Below are positions 44,000 to 52,697 of a DNA stretch of 64,000 nucleotides, piece after piece (position 1 is the stretch's first letter; every line of letters begins with the position of its first letter). The translations under genes and the position numbers were made by a program. Origin of the DNA: Cytobacillus depressus (GTDB lineage: Bacteria > Bacillota > Bacilli > Bacillales > Cytobacillaceae); NCBI RefSeq assembly GCF_008923245.1, contig NZ_WBOS01000004.1:186001-250000 (forward strand). Reading direction: 5' to 3'. A model generated the notes under the pieces. That model searched no databases. It was given only the letters and a program-made list of their open reading frames with translations, and was not told the DNA's origin.

Positions 44000-45148
44000 T
44001 TGAAAAGATTGATGTCTTTTGTCGTAGTAATGTTCTTTGTGTCAGCTCTGCTTTCATCTCAAGCTAATGCAGCTGACACCATTCCTGGTGGTCCATCGAC
44101 AAATGGAAACACGAGCATGGATAGTATGATTACATATGATGACATGATTAAAGAACTGAAGAAAATCGAACATGCGAGTAATGGGAAAGTAGAAGTATTT
44201 ACGTTAGATGAATACGGAAAGAGTGAGCAAAACCGAAGCTTCTACGTAGCTAAAGTGGGTACAGGCCCAATTAAAATTTGGGTCCAAGCTCAAATTCACG
44301 GAGATGAAAAATTAACAACGGATGCCGTATTAGAATTATTGAAAACTTTTGGTAGTAATGGATCTAAAGATATTGAGAAGATCTTAAAAGAAACAACTAT
44401 TTATGCTATCCCAATGTATAATCCGGATGGAAGCATCATGAACACACGAACAACTCTGCTTCATGATGAAAAAGGACAACCTAGAGTAGACAACAGAGGC
44501 CGTGCCATGACGATTGATTTAAATCGTGATTGGGCAGAAAACGGGTTTCAAGCAAAAGAATCACTTGTCTTCTACAAATACTGGGCAGATTTGAAACCAG
44601 ATTTCGCTGTGGATCTTCACCATCAAGGATTTAAAACAGTTTACGGAACAAATGAATCCACATCCATGTCGCTTGGCGTATCATTAGCACCAAATGGACC
44701 GACTTTACCAAGTATTAAAAACGGCTTATACAATGACTTAACTCGCCAAATGCATGTCTATGTTTACGATGCATTAAAAGATTACGGCTATATGCATATT
44801 GATCGTTACCAAACTGGTAGTGGTGATAAGAGATACGAGATTGACATCAAAGGTGGAGTTGTTTCTGCTATGATGTTGGGCCTAAACTACAACAATATCA
44901 ATCCAACAAATCACAGCAACCCAGCCATCTTCTTTGAAACGAAAGGAAACACAAGAGATGGAAATCTAGGACAAAAATCAAACGGGCATTTAATCAAGCA
45001 AAATTATCTTGGATTAAAAGCCTTACTTTACGGCTTAGCCACAGGTGAAGTTGAAAAGGTTAATCCAAACCGTTGGGATGAAGAGATTCCTGTTTATCCG
45101 CTAGCTGGTTATCAAACAGATACTGGGATTATTCCAGTAAGTTATTAA
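44000..45148 (+). CDS. Secreted M14 family zinc carboxypeptidase
   Basis: A 382-residue exported metallopeptidase with a signal peptide to about Ala24. Zinc ligands are His100 and Glu103 (QIHGDEK) and His207 (VDLHHQG); the catalytic Glu313 is in IFFETKGN. TTG 44000 was chosen, eight bases after GGGAGG; the upstream TTG 43985 overlaps that site. A nearly identical copy of the last ~163 codons is found at 54135, and this gene is followed directly by a palindrome, as that copy is. Confidence 0.92.
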   Translation: MKRLMSFVVVMFFVSALLSSQANAADTIPGGPSTNGNTSMDSMITYDDMIKELKKIEHASNGKVEVFTLDEYGKSEQNRSFYVAKVGTGPIKIWVQAQIHGDEKLTTDAVLELLKTFGSNGSKDIEKILKETTIYAIPMYNPDGSIMNTRTTLLHDEKGQPRVDNRGRAMTIDLNRDWAENGFQAKESLVFYKYWADLKPDFAVDLHHQGFKTVYGTNESTSMSLGVSLAPNGPTLPSIKNGLYNDLTRQMHVYVYDALKDYGYMHIDRYQTGSGDKRYEIDIKGGVVSAMMLGLNYNNINPTNHSNPAIFFETKGNTRDGNLGQKSNGHLIKQNYLGLKALLYGLATGEVEKVNPNRWDEEIPVYPLAGYQTDTGIIPVSY

Positions 45149-45158
45149 AAATATTAGT

Positions 45159-45209
45159 GGTGCCAAATCCCCAGTGCGTTAAAACATTGGGGATTTGGCA
45201 CCTTTTTTT
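45159..45209. repeat. Palindrome copy with AAATCCCCAGT arms
   Basis: GGTGCCAAATCCCCAGTG pairs with CATTGGGGATTTGGCACC and a T run follows. Both arms changed together (AAATCCCC/GGGGATTT against CTGACCCC/GGGGTCAG), so pairing has been kept by compensating changes. Confidence 0.9.
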
Positions 45210-45244
45210 CGACTACACTAGCGAAGAGGCTTATATTTATTTTT

Positions 45245-46330
45245 TTAAAATGACGAAACTTTCTTTTCAATTTGCTGATTTCCTAACTTTCGTTTTCCAC
45301 GCACCCAATAAATAATAACTGCTGCTATTAAGGCGAAGCCTAGATAACCAGTAATCGGATATAATGTTCCAACAAGCTTAGTAAATCCTACAAAGCTTGC
45401 TGCAAATCCAATAAATCCAAGGGCTGTAACTAATCCATTAAATTTCATCGTGCCAGGCTTCATCACGCGTACTGCAAATCCATAAAGCACACCTACCGCC
45501 GTATTGAAAATCATCGCTAAAAGAACGATGGACATGAAAATTCCAACAATAGGTGAAATTTCATTTGCCAAGTAAAGCATTGGAATATCTAAGCCGCCAA
45601 TATCGTCTAATCTTGTGTACATCCCAACATTAATTAGAATAAGCATAAGACCCAAACCAATTCCGCCCAGAATCCCACCCATTCCAGCAATCTTTAAGTT
45701 TTTGGTTGTTCCACCCATTACTGCAAGGATCGGAATTGCACAAGTGATGTTAAATGAAACATACAATATACCCGAAAGGAACCAGTTAGAGGCAGCAGAC
45801 TTTTGCCCTTGAGCTAAGTTATTAAGCTCCGCAAAACTAGTATCCATTGTGAATAGAGCATAAGCAGCTATAATCAAAACTAATACGATTAATGCTGGTG
45901 TTATACCCCCAATAATAGTAAGTACTTTTTCCACATTAAAGAAGCACGTTGCAATCGTCAGCAACACCATAATTAAGCTTCCAATCGCGCTTGGAATTCC
46001 AAATTGCTGTTCAAATGTTGAACCAGCACCCGCAAACATAATCACTGCCACACCAAATAAGAAGAAAGTAATGATAAAGTCTACTACAATTCCTAAGTAT
46101 TTCCCACAAATACTATATACGACATTTTTATGGGAATCTGTTTGAAGACGGCTACCAATTTGAACAATATTCATTCCTAAAAATGCAAATAATAAGGTTG
46201 CCAAGATTGCCCCAATAAATCCTAACCATCCAAAACTAGTAAAAAACTGCAAAACTTCCTGACCAGAAGCAAAACCGGCTCCGACTACCGTCCCGATATA
46301 TGCACCTGCCATTTGAATGCTTTTTTTCAT
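45245..46330 (-). CDS. YkvI-family membrane transporter
   Basis: A 361-residue, roughly ten-helix membrane protein with an APC-like fold start (AGAYIGTVVGAGFASGQEVLQFF, in which GAGFASGQE is the family hallmark). ATG 46330 follows TTGGAGG. The substrate of YkvI proteins is not established. It is transcribed outward from the inverted-repeat block, and LysR-type sites at 46841-46876 face it across 500 bases, so it may belong to the aspartate-related regulon. Confidence 0.82.
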   Translation of the reverse strand: MKKSIQMAGAYIGTVVGAGFASGQEVLQFFTSFGWLGFIGAILATLLFAFLGMNIVQIGSRLQTDSHKNVVYSICGKYLGIVVDFIITFFLFGVAVIMFAGAGSTFEQQFGIPSAIGSLIMVLLTIATCFFNVEKVLTIIGGITPALIVLVLIIAAYALFTMDTSFAELNNLAQGQKSAASNWFLSGILYVSFNITCAIPILAVMGGTTKNLKIAGMGGILGGIGLGLMLILINVGMYTRLDDIGGLDIPMLYLANEISPIVGIFMSIVLLAMIFNTAVGVLYGFAVRVMKPGTMKFNGLVTALGFIGFAASFVGFTKLVGTLYPITGYLGFALIAAVIIYWVRGKRKLGNQQIEKKVSSF

Positions 46331-46810
46331 AAATACCTCCAATTAGATTGAATTTTTCGGTAATTATTTTGATTAAGAGGGAAAAGGAAATACTCTCCTA
46401 TTAAGCTTGAGTTAACGTTTTTTCAGTAACTGTAAATTGTTGAATTGTTAAGCGGTTTGGTACATACCCAATTTTGGGCTTGTCCGGTACGGTAATAAAT
46501 TATTTTGCTACCTTTTGCTGTACCATTGAAAGCTTGCAATATTCTGACCTTTAAATTGAAATTTTTATCCGCTCACCTCCTTAACGTATGAACTCTGTTA
46601 TTTTTAGTAGATCCCTTGCATCAGAACTTTCTTATCATTAGCAAACTGCTGTTTGTATGCTACTATCTTGCTTGTATTTACTTTGACCTACAATCCATCG
46701 CGGACATCTCAAGCGATATCATGAATTGAAACCCCTTTCATTTTTTTGCTCTTTAATAAAGTCCATTCTGTTTCCCATTAAAACGTTTAAATTAAATCCT
46801 TATAGTTGTT
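46331..46810. other. Gene-poor region with possible decayed coding
   Basis: No intact gene. On the minus strand short frames such as one containing FITVPDKPKIGYVPNRLTIQ are interrupted by stops and have no recognised relative. It may be debris from the rearrangement that produced the neighbouring inverted repeats. Confidence 0.35.
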
Positions 46811-46840
46811 AATTATAAATTCTTTTTAACAAGTTGAGTT

Positions 46841-46876
46841 ATAGAAGAAAGCTATTTCTGAATAGAAGATATCTAT
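46841..46876 (-). promoter_or_regulatory. Two LysR-type T-N11-A sites, left arm
   Basis: ATAGAAGAAAGCTAT (46841-46855) and ATAGAAGATATCTAT (46862-46876) are dyads 21 bases apart, two helical turns. They are the counterpart of the sites before aspA. Confidence 0.6.
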
Positions 46877-46909
46877 AGACTTAACAATTTAACAACCTAT
46901 CAACTCTAG

Positions 46910-46955
46910 AACAAAAACAAACCGATTGAAAAATCAATCGGTTTGTTTTTGTTTA
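46910..46955. terminator. Bidirectional terminator after the LysR gene
   Basis: AAACAAAAACAAACCGATTGA pairs with TCAATCGGTTTGTTTTTGTTT in a long stem over AAAA. Confidence 0.85.
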
Positions 46956-47818
46956 CATATTTTATCTCTTAGGAAGTCTATAAAAACAGATTTGGGTCTC
47001 CCTTTTAAATAGATAAAATCAATACTAATATTAATTTTCACTGGAGGCGCCATTTCCACTTGGACCAATTCGCCGTTTTCTAATTCTTTTCTGACACAAT
47101 GTTCAGGCAAGAAACTAATGCCCATCCCTTGTATCACTAAATTTTTCGCCGTTTCCATATTATCTACTTCTAAAGATATAGTCGGGTTTACATTATTACT
47201 TGAAAATAGCCGATGAATCATGAGCCAATCCATTGACCCATAATCAAAAAAGATAAGGGGTTGTTTACTCACATGTTCTATTGTTACTTTTTCTTCTTTT
47301 AAAAAAGTATGATTGCGGGAAACAAAAAGACCAATAGGGTCATTATAAAGACGAACTGATTCTACTTGAGGGTGTGTTTCTGTTCGTACGATCCCAAAGT
47401 CAACTTGTTTATTAATAACCTTCTGTAAAATGTCTTGCGAATGACCCGTTACAATTTTTATTCTAACATCCTTAAATTCAGATTTGAAACCGGGTAAAAT
47501 TTCAGGAAGTATATTATTAGATATTGATAAGGCACTTCCAATTACCAAATCATATGGGATTGCCACTTGTTGTAACCCATACTTGGCTTCTTGATAAGAT
47601 TGTAGGATTTTTTGTGCATGCGGGAAAAAATATTCTCCTTTTTCAGTTAAGGAAATCTTATTGCCGTTTCGATGAAAAAGCTTTATGTTAACTTCATGTT
47701 CTAGTGATTGAATACGTGCTGTTACAGAAGGTTGGGTTAAATAAAGAGCTTCAGCTGCTTTATTGAAACTACCAAGTTGGCAAACATAGATAAAAGCTTC
47801 AATTTTTTCAATATTCAT
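46934..47818 (-). CDS. LysR-type transcriptional regulator
   Basis: A 294-residue regulator. The helix-turn-helix is GSFNKAAEALYLTQPSVTARIQSLE near residues 17-37, followed by the usual LFHRNGNKISLTEKG; the ligand domain starts near residue 88. ATG 47818 follows TAGGAG; a longer frame to 47884 is open but has no site. It lies behind the racemase gene. The end of its coding sequence is repeated, inverted, at 50884. Confidence 0.93.
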   Translation of the reverse strand: MNIEKIEAFIYVCQLGSFNKAAEALYLTQPSVTARIQSLEHEVNIKLFHRNGNKISLTEKGEYFFPHAQKILQSYQEAKYGLQQVAIPYDLVIGSALSISNNILPEILPGFKSEFKDVRIKIVTGHSQDILQKVINKQVDFGIVRTETHPQVESVRLYNDPIGLFVSRNHTFLKEEKVTIEHVSKQPLIFFDYGSMDWLMIHRLFSSNNVNPTISLEVDNMETAKNLVIQGMGISFLPEHCVRKELENGELVQVEMAPPVKINISIDFIYLKGRPKSVFIDFLRDKICKQKQTD

Positions 47819-47909
47819 GTCTAATGCTCCTAGCTCTTTATTATAATTTACACGCACATCGTATGTATTATAAAAAGGCGGCATACTACCGCATTCTCCG
47901 CTTTCAAAT

Positions 47910-48614
47910 TTACACTTCTATTATTTCTTTATCTTTTTCATTAGCTATTTTAATCACTATTTTGGCTAAAATTTCTGTTGGATCAATGATGCAAATGTTT
48001 TCGGATGATTTCAATACAAGGGGAACCTCAGTGCAACCTGCTATAATAGCCTCGGCACCGTTTTCTTTTAATTGATTAGCAACCATCGAAAGATGTAAAA
48101 ATCCAGCTTCCAAATTTCCACCTTTGATGGCAGATATCCCCTCCATCACTTTTTCTTGCAATTCTTTATCAGGCTCAATAACATCAATCCTATAATTCCG
48201 GCAACTGTTTTGGTATAGTTTCGACTTAATCGTCCCATCTGTAGCTAACAAACCTACTTTTTTAATATTGTTTTCTTGTACAAAACGAGTCGTTTCCAAA
48301 GGCATATGCAAGATTGGGATACTAACAGATTTTTCAGCTGCTTCATAGAAAAAATGGGCGGTATTACATGCAATAACAAGAAGCTCCGCACCTGCATTTT
48401 GAAGTCGCTGCGCTGATTGTACGATGTATGGAGTTGGATCTATTCCCTTACCCAAAATAGCGGTTGTCCGATCCGGTATTTGAGAATAGTTATCGGCAAT
48501 GATATGGATATGATCTTGATCCTTCATTGCAGGTGTATAAGAAATAATTTTATTCATTAAATCAACGGTTGCCAAAGGGCCCATTCCACCAATAATCCCA
48601 ACAACTTTTTGCAT
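47910..48614 (-). CDS. Aspartate/glutamate racemase family protein
   Basis: A 234-residue cofactor-independent racemase. Two catalytic cysteines are present: Cys83 (IACNTAHFF) and Cys194 (IAGCTEVPL), and the N terminus VVGIIGGMGPLATVDLMNKI matches aspartate racemases. ATG 48614 was chosen as the natural start of the fold, although its binding site is weak. With aspA nearby, conversion of D-aspartate to L-aspartate is the simplest role. Confidence 0.9.
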   Translation of the reverse strand: MQKVVGIIGGMGPLATVDLMNKIISYTPAMKDQDHIHIIADNYSQIPDRTTAILGKGIDPTPYIVQSAQRLQNAGAELLVIACNTAHFFYEAAEKSVSIPILHMPLETTRFVQENNIKKVGLLATDGTIKSKLYQNSCRNYRIDVIEPDKELQEKVMEGISAIKGGNLEAGFLHLSMVANQLKENGAEAIIAGCTEVPLVLKSSENICIIDPTEILAKIVIKIANEKDKEIIEV

Positions 48615-48948
48615 TTTGTTCACCACTTTTGATAATATTTTGAAAGCCAAGCCTTAATAAAATTTCCAGTATTTCTGTAAATGTATTTTGAATGATTTCC
48701 TTCATTATAGATTTCTTTTGAAGAGATGAATTATAGAAAGAATCTATACAACCATAGAAACTATGTATTGATAAGTAGTGCATAAGGGGATGTTGGTTAA
48801 GAAGAAATTTAGGTTTGCAAGGAGATGAAAAAGAAAGTTTTTGCTGAAGAATAAAATAGAAAGTGCCTGTCATCTATGTACATTAAGCACTGATTACGAT
48901 GGCTGGCACACTTTTAAAAAATAAATATATTAATAGCTACTAGGCGAT
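48615..48948. other. Region between racemase and nitrilase genes
   Basis: It probably holds a separate promoter for the racemase-LysR pair. Apart from the palindrome at 48861 I see nothing that can be supported. Confidence 0.4.
48861..48917. repeat. Divergent palindrome copy behind the nitrilase gene
   Basis: GTGCCTGTCATC pairs with GATGGCTGGCAC around a 23-base loop. The ends are of the GTGCC family, while the inner arms are different but complementary. Confidence 0.6.
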
Positions 48949-49872
48949 CTATTGCTTTTCTTCATTAACGATTAATTGAAACACATCTTTTCGTGCGTAA
49001 TGTCCTACTACATCAAAATCAAAATGACCACGTGTAATGTCGTCTAAATCAAGAGTCGCAAATAGTATTTCTTCCTTTCCAAATACAGGCTCTACTAAGA
49101 ATTTTCCAAGTGGATTTACTATACAACTGCCACCACGCGTCATTTCAAAAGGCATTTTTTGCATTTCCTCTGTTTCTAGTAAATCCTCTTCATACAAGTC
49201 CTTTGTAGAATATTGATTGCAAGATAAAACAAAACAACGTCCTTCAATTGCTATATGCTGCATAGAAGCAAACCAAGTATCACGCGCATCAGCAGTTGGT
49301 GCAATATAAATCTGAATCCCCTTTTCATACATAGCAGCACGTGCTAGAGGCATATAGTTTTCCCAACAAATTAGAGATCCAATTTTGCCAAAAGGTGTAT
49401 CAAAAACAGGGAGCGTACTGCCATCCCCTTCACCCCAAATGAGACGTTCACTGCCTGTTGGTTTCAGTTTTCTATGTTTGCCCAGCAATTTACCGTCTGG
49501 ACCAAAGAAAATCGTTGTGCAAAAGAGTGTGCCGCCACTTGTTTCTTGATCGCGCTCAATGACACCAATAACCGTATAAGCACTTGCTTTTTTCACAGCA
49601 GCACCTAATTGATCTGTTTCGGGTCCAGGTACTGTTATGGCATTTTTGGCATAACGTAAAAAGTCATTTCGACCATGATCCGAACGATTCCCAACCACTG
49701 TCCCAAAGCTCATTCCACGTGGATATGCTGGAATAAAAGCTTCTGGAAAAACGATAAGATTGGCTCCTTGTTCCCCGGCCTCTTCAATTAACTTAATTGC
49801 TTTGTCGATACATCTTTCTTTATTCATTACGATTGAACCCGCCTGAACAACAGCAACTTTACATATTGACAT
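48949..49872 (-). CDS. Nitrilase (possibly beta-cyano-L-alanine or aliphatic nitrilase)
   Basis: A 307-residue carbon-nitrogen hydrolase of the true nitrilase branch. The catalytic triad is Glu44 (VFPEAFIPAYPRG), Lys135 (KHRKLKPTG) and Cys169 (LICWENYMP); the Cys-Trp-Glu-Asn form is typical for nitrile-cleaving members. ATG 49872 follows CAGGAGGGA. It is divergent from a LysR gene. Together with aspA and the racemase it could turn beta-cyanoalanine into aspartate, which is inference from gene context. Confidence 0.88.
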   Translation of the reverse strand: MSICKVAVVQAGSIVMNKERCIDKAIKLIEEAGEQGANLIVFPEAFIPAYPRGMSFGTVVGNRSDHGRNDFLRYAKNAITVPGPETDQLGAAVKKASAYTVIGVIERDQETSGGTLFCTTIFFGPDGKLLGKHRKLKPTGSERLIWGEGDGSTLPVFDTPFGKIGSLICWENYMPLARAAMYEKGIQIYIAPTADARDTWFASMQHIAIEGRCFVLSCNQYSTKDLYEEDLLETEEMQKMPFEMTRGGSCIVNPLGKFLVEPVFGKEEILFATLDLDDITRGHFDFDVVGHYARKDVFQLIVNEEKQ

Positions 49873-49944
49873 TTTTATCCCTCCTGTTTCCAAAAGTATA
49901 AGAGGATGCTTTTATAATGTACAATATATAATAATCATATTTAA

Positions 49945-49961
49945 TATGCCAAAAGGGCATA
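49945..49961. promoter_or_regulatory. LysR-type operator between nitrilase and lysR
   Basis: TATGCC-AAAAG-GGCATA is a perfect dyad in the intergenic space between the divergent genes, 14 bases upstream of the regulator's start codon. This is the usual place for an autoregulatory LysR site. Confidence 0.65.
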
Positions 49962-49974
49962 ATGGGGGAATTCC

Positions 49975-50853
49975 ATGAATTTACGTGACTTCGAGGTATT
50001 TAAAACCATTGCGGAATGTGGAAGTTTTTCAAAAGCAAGTGAGAAGCTATTTATCGCACAACCATCCCTATCAAAAACCATTCAAAAGTTAGAGAAAAAG
50101 CTTGGTGTAACACTTTTTGATCGTTCTAATCGAATTTTTCGTTTAACCGATGAAGGGCAGCTTGTCTATAAAAGGGCAATTACAGTGCTTCAACATATGA
50201 AGGAGTTAAAAATAGAACTTGAGGATACAAATGAACATATACAAGGACACTTAAAAGTCGGGGTACCGCAAATTCTTGGGACCTTTTTCTTTCCAAAAGT
50301 GGCGAAAGCTTTTACGAGTAAGTATAAAGGGGTTACACTTGAAATTTTTGAAGAAGGAGGTCTGAAAGTAGAAAAACTCGTTGAAAAGGGTGAAGTCGAT
50401 GTTGCCTTTGTTGTCATACCTACACAGAGCAAGGAACTAGAAGAACAGTTCATCTTTGAAGCGCCTTTTGTTGCCTGTTTACCAAAAAGCCACGCTTTAA
50501 AAAATGAACAGCAGATTGCACTTGCACAACTGCAACAGGATGACTGGATTTTGTTTGATGCTTCATTTGCATTAAGCCAAGTGGTTCTTGAAAGTTGTCG
50601 TAAAGAGAAATTTGTGCCGAATATTGCATATAGAACAACACAATGGGATTTCTTATTGGCATTAGTTCGTGACGAACTAGGCGTTACTATTATTCCAAGT
50701 CCATTAACCGAAACCTACTCACAAAACCTTTGTGTTAAACAAATCAGCAGCCAAAACATCTCTTGGAAAATTGGGATTGTCGTGAAAAAAAATCGTTATA
50801 AGACACGGGCTTTGAAGGCTTTTTTGCAAATAGTGTCAGATGTATACAAATAA
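49975..50853 (+). CDS. LysR-type transcriptional regulator of the nitrilase locus
   Basis: A 292-residue regulator. The N-terminal helix-turn-helix is GSFSKASEKLFIAQPSLSKTIQKLEK at about 16-41, then LFDRSNRIFRLTDEG. The ligand-binding domain follows, beginning LKVGVPQILGTFFFP. ATG 49975 has ATGGGGGAA upstream. Divergent orientation to the nitrilase gene suggests that it controls it. It resembles CynR/CitR-type regulators in general form only. Confidence 0.93.
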   Translation: MNLRDFEVFKTIAECGSFSKASEKLFIAQPSLSKTIQKLEKKLGVTLFDRSNRIFRLTDEGQLVYKRAITVLQHMKELKIELEDTNEHIQGHLKVGVPQILGTFFFPKVAKAFTSKYKGVTLEIFEEGGLKVEKLVEKGEVDVAFVVIPTQSKELEEQFIFEAPFVACLPKSHALKNEQQIALAQLQQDDWILFDASFALSQVVLESCRKEKFVPNIAYRTTQWDFLLALVRDELGVTIIPSPLTETYSQNLCVKQISSQNISWKIGIVVKKNRYKTRALKAFLQIVSDVYK

Positions 50854-50883
50854 GATGTGAAATGAAAAAATATCATAGCTGCT

Positions 50884-51069
50884 TTTAAAAGGGAGACTCA
50901 AATCTGTTTTTATTGACTTCCTAAAAGATAAAATATGTAAACAAACCGATTGATTGATCAATCGGTTTGTTTTTGTTCTAGAGTGAATAGGTTTGCTAAA
51001 TTCATAGATATCTTCTATTCAGAAATAGCTTTCTTCTATAACTAAACTCGTTAAAAGGAATTTATAATT
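50884..51069. repeat. Right arm of the ~190-bp inverted repeat
   Basis: It starts with a remnant of the other LysR gene's 3' end (TTTAAAAGGGAGACTCAAATC onward, bearing stop-interrupted codons), then the hairpin ACCGATTGATTGATCAATCGGT, and ends in the region upstream of aspA. The hairpin also ends the lysR transcript from 49975. Confidence 0.85.
51004..51039 (+). promoter_or_regulatory. Two LysR-type T-N11-A sites upstream of aspA
   Basis: ATAGATATCTTCTAT (51004-51018) and ATAGCTTTCTTCTAT (51025-51039) lie 21 bases apart and 105-140 bases before the aspA start, as recognition and activation sites of LysR regulators do. Confidence 0.6.
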
Positions 51070-51143
51070 TCAATATATACAACTTCCCTTAAGCAATCTT
51101 AAAGTAGCGTAAATCAAAATAGTATATACAGAAGGAGAAAAGT

Positions 51144-52589
51144 ATGACAGCAAACACAGAGGTAAATATAGAACAAAACATTCGAATAGAAAAAGATTTC
51201 TTAGGAGAAAAAGCAATTCCAATTACGGCCTATTACGGGATTCAAACGTTACGTGCGGTTGAGAATTTCCCAATAACGGGTTATCGCGTTCATGAAGAAC
51301 TTATTAGAGCACTAGCGATGGTAAAAAAAGCAGCGGCTCTTGCCAATATGGATGTAAAACGTCTATATGAAGAGCTTGGCAATGTCATTGTCCAAGCTGC
51401 AGATGAAATCATTGATGGCGAAGGACACGATCAGTTCATTGTTGATCCGATCCAAGGTGGAGCAGGCACATCGATGAACATGAATGTGAACGAAGTTATT
51501 GCTAACCGTGCGCTTGAATTGCTTGGACATGAAAAAGGTTCATATGTTCATTTAAGTCCAAACAGTCATGTGAACATGTCACAATCAACAAATGATGTGT
51601 TTCCAACTGCCATTCATATTGCGACACTTAACATGTTAGAGAAATTATTAATTACAATGCAATATATGCAGGAAGTGTTTCGGGAAAAAGCTCAACAGTT
51701 CGACCACGTCATTAAAATGGGGCGTACTCATCTACAAGATGCCGTTCCAATTCGTCTTGGGCAAGAGTTCGAAGCATACAGCAGGGTTCTTGAACGCGAT
51801 ATCAAACGTATCAGACAATCAGGCCAGCATTTATGTGAGGTGAACATGGGGGCAACAGCGGTTGGAACAGGTTTAAATGCAGACCCACGTTACATTGAAA
51901 GTGTGGTTAGACATCTAGGGCAAATCAGTGACTTACCACTTATAGGAGCAGAACATCTTGTCGATGCAACTCAAAATACGGATGCCTATACAGAAGTCTC
52001 CGCTGCATTAAAAGTTTGCATGATGAATATGTCTAAAATCGCAAACGATTTGCGTCTAATGGCATCGGGGCCTCGTGCAGGGTTAGCGGAAATTACATTA
52101 CCGGCTCGTCAGCCTGGCTCATCCATCATGCCTGGGAAAGTTAACCCAGTCATGCCTGAGATGATTAATCAAGTTGCCTTCCAGGTAATTGGCAATGACC
52201 ATACTATATGCCTGGCCTCTGAAGCAGGCCAGCTTGAATTAAACGTTATGGAACCTGTACTTGTCTTTAACTTGCTTCAATCCATTAGTATTATGAATAA
52301 CGCATTTCGAGCATTTACAGATTATTGTCTCTTAGGCATTGAAGCAAACGAAGAGCGTTTAAAAGAATTTGTAGAAAAAAGTGTAGGTATTATTACGGCG
52401 GTTAATCCTCATATTGGATATGAAATAGCGTCTCGGATTGCACGGGAGGCTACTTTAAAAGGAAAATCGGTACGCGAGTTATGTCTGCAATATAATGTGT
52501 TAACAGATGAAGAACTTGATCTTATTTTAAATCCTTATGAAATGACAAACCCTGGAATTTCAGGGGTTGCTCTATTTGACAGAGAATAA
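51144..52589 (+). CDS. aspA: Aspartate ammonia-lyase
   Basis: A 481-residue member of the fumarase/aspartase superfamily, expected to convert L-aspartate to fumarate and ammonia. The signature GSSIMPGKVNP is near residue 323, with the catalytic Ser in the SS loop. Other blocks are GGAGTSMNMNVNEVIANRA, SPNSHVNMSQSTNDVFPTA and GRTHLQDAVPI. The TSxNMN and GKVNPV forms favour aspartase over class II fumarase. ATG 51144 follows AGAAGGAGA. Malic enzyme follows in the same direction. Confidence 0.92.
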   Translation: MTANTEVNIEQNIRIEKDFLGEKAIPITAYYGIQTLRAVENFPITGYRVHEELIRALAMVKKAAALANMDVKRLYEELGNVIVQAADEIIDGEGHDQFIVDPIQGGAGTSMNMNVNEVIANRALELLGHEKGSYVHLSPNSHVNMSQSTNDVFPTAIHIATLNMLEKLLITMQYMQEVFREKAQQFDHVIKMGRTHLQDAVPIRLGQEFEAYSRVLERDIKRIRQSGQHLCEVNMGATAVGTGLNADPRYIESVVRHLGQISDLPLIGAEHLVDATQNTDAYTEVSAALKVCMMNMSKIANDLRLMASGPRAGLAEITLPARQPGSSIMPGKVNPVMPEMINQVAFQVIGNDHTICLASEAGQLELNVMEPVLVFNLLQSISIMNNAFRAFTDYCLLGIEANEERLKEFVEKSVGIITAVNPHIGYEIASRIAREATLKGKSVRELCLQYNVLTDEELDLILNPYEMTNPGISGVALFDRE

Positions 52590-52697
52590 ATAAGTTTTTG
52601 TAAGTGAGATGTTTAATAATTTTTAGAAAGTTATGGGTAGAGGGGGTTTTCCTCTTCTAATTCTACTAAATTTAATAATATTTGGAGGCAGTCTATC

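Larger units (their letters stand above)
46811..47009. repeat. Left arm of a ~190-bp inverted repeat
   Basis: The reverse complement of this arm matches 50884-51069 at most positions, with a ~13-base gap near the hairpin. It comprises the last 25 or so codons of the LysR gene, its terminator hairpin and a stretch with two LysR-type sites. Confidence 0.85.

Noticed and set aside
46331..46810. Possible degenerate gene on the minus strand
   Set aside because: Short frames are interrupted by stops and no family could be recognised; kept only as a note on the region.
51144..52589. Class II fumarase instead of aspartase
   Set aside because: The local motifs around GSSIMPGKVNP and the aspartate-related neighbours favour aspartase, although the superfamily signature alone does not decide.
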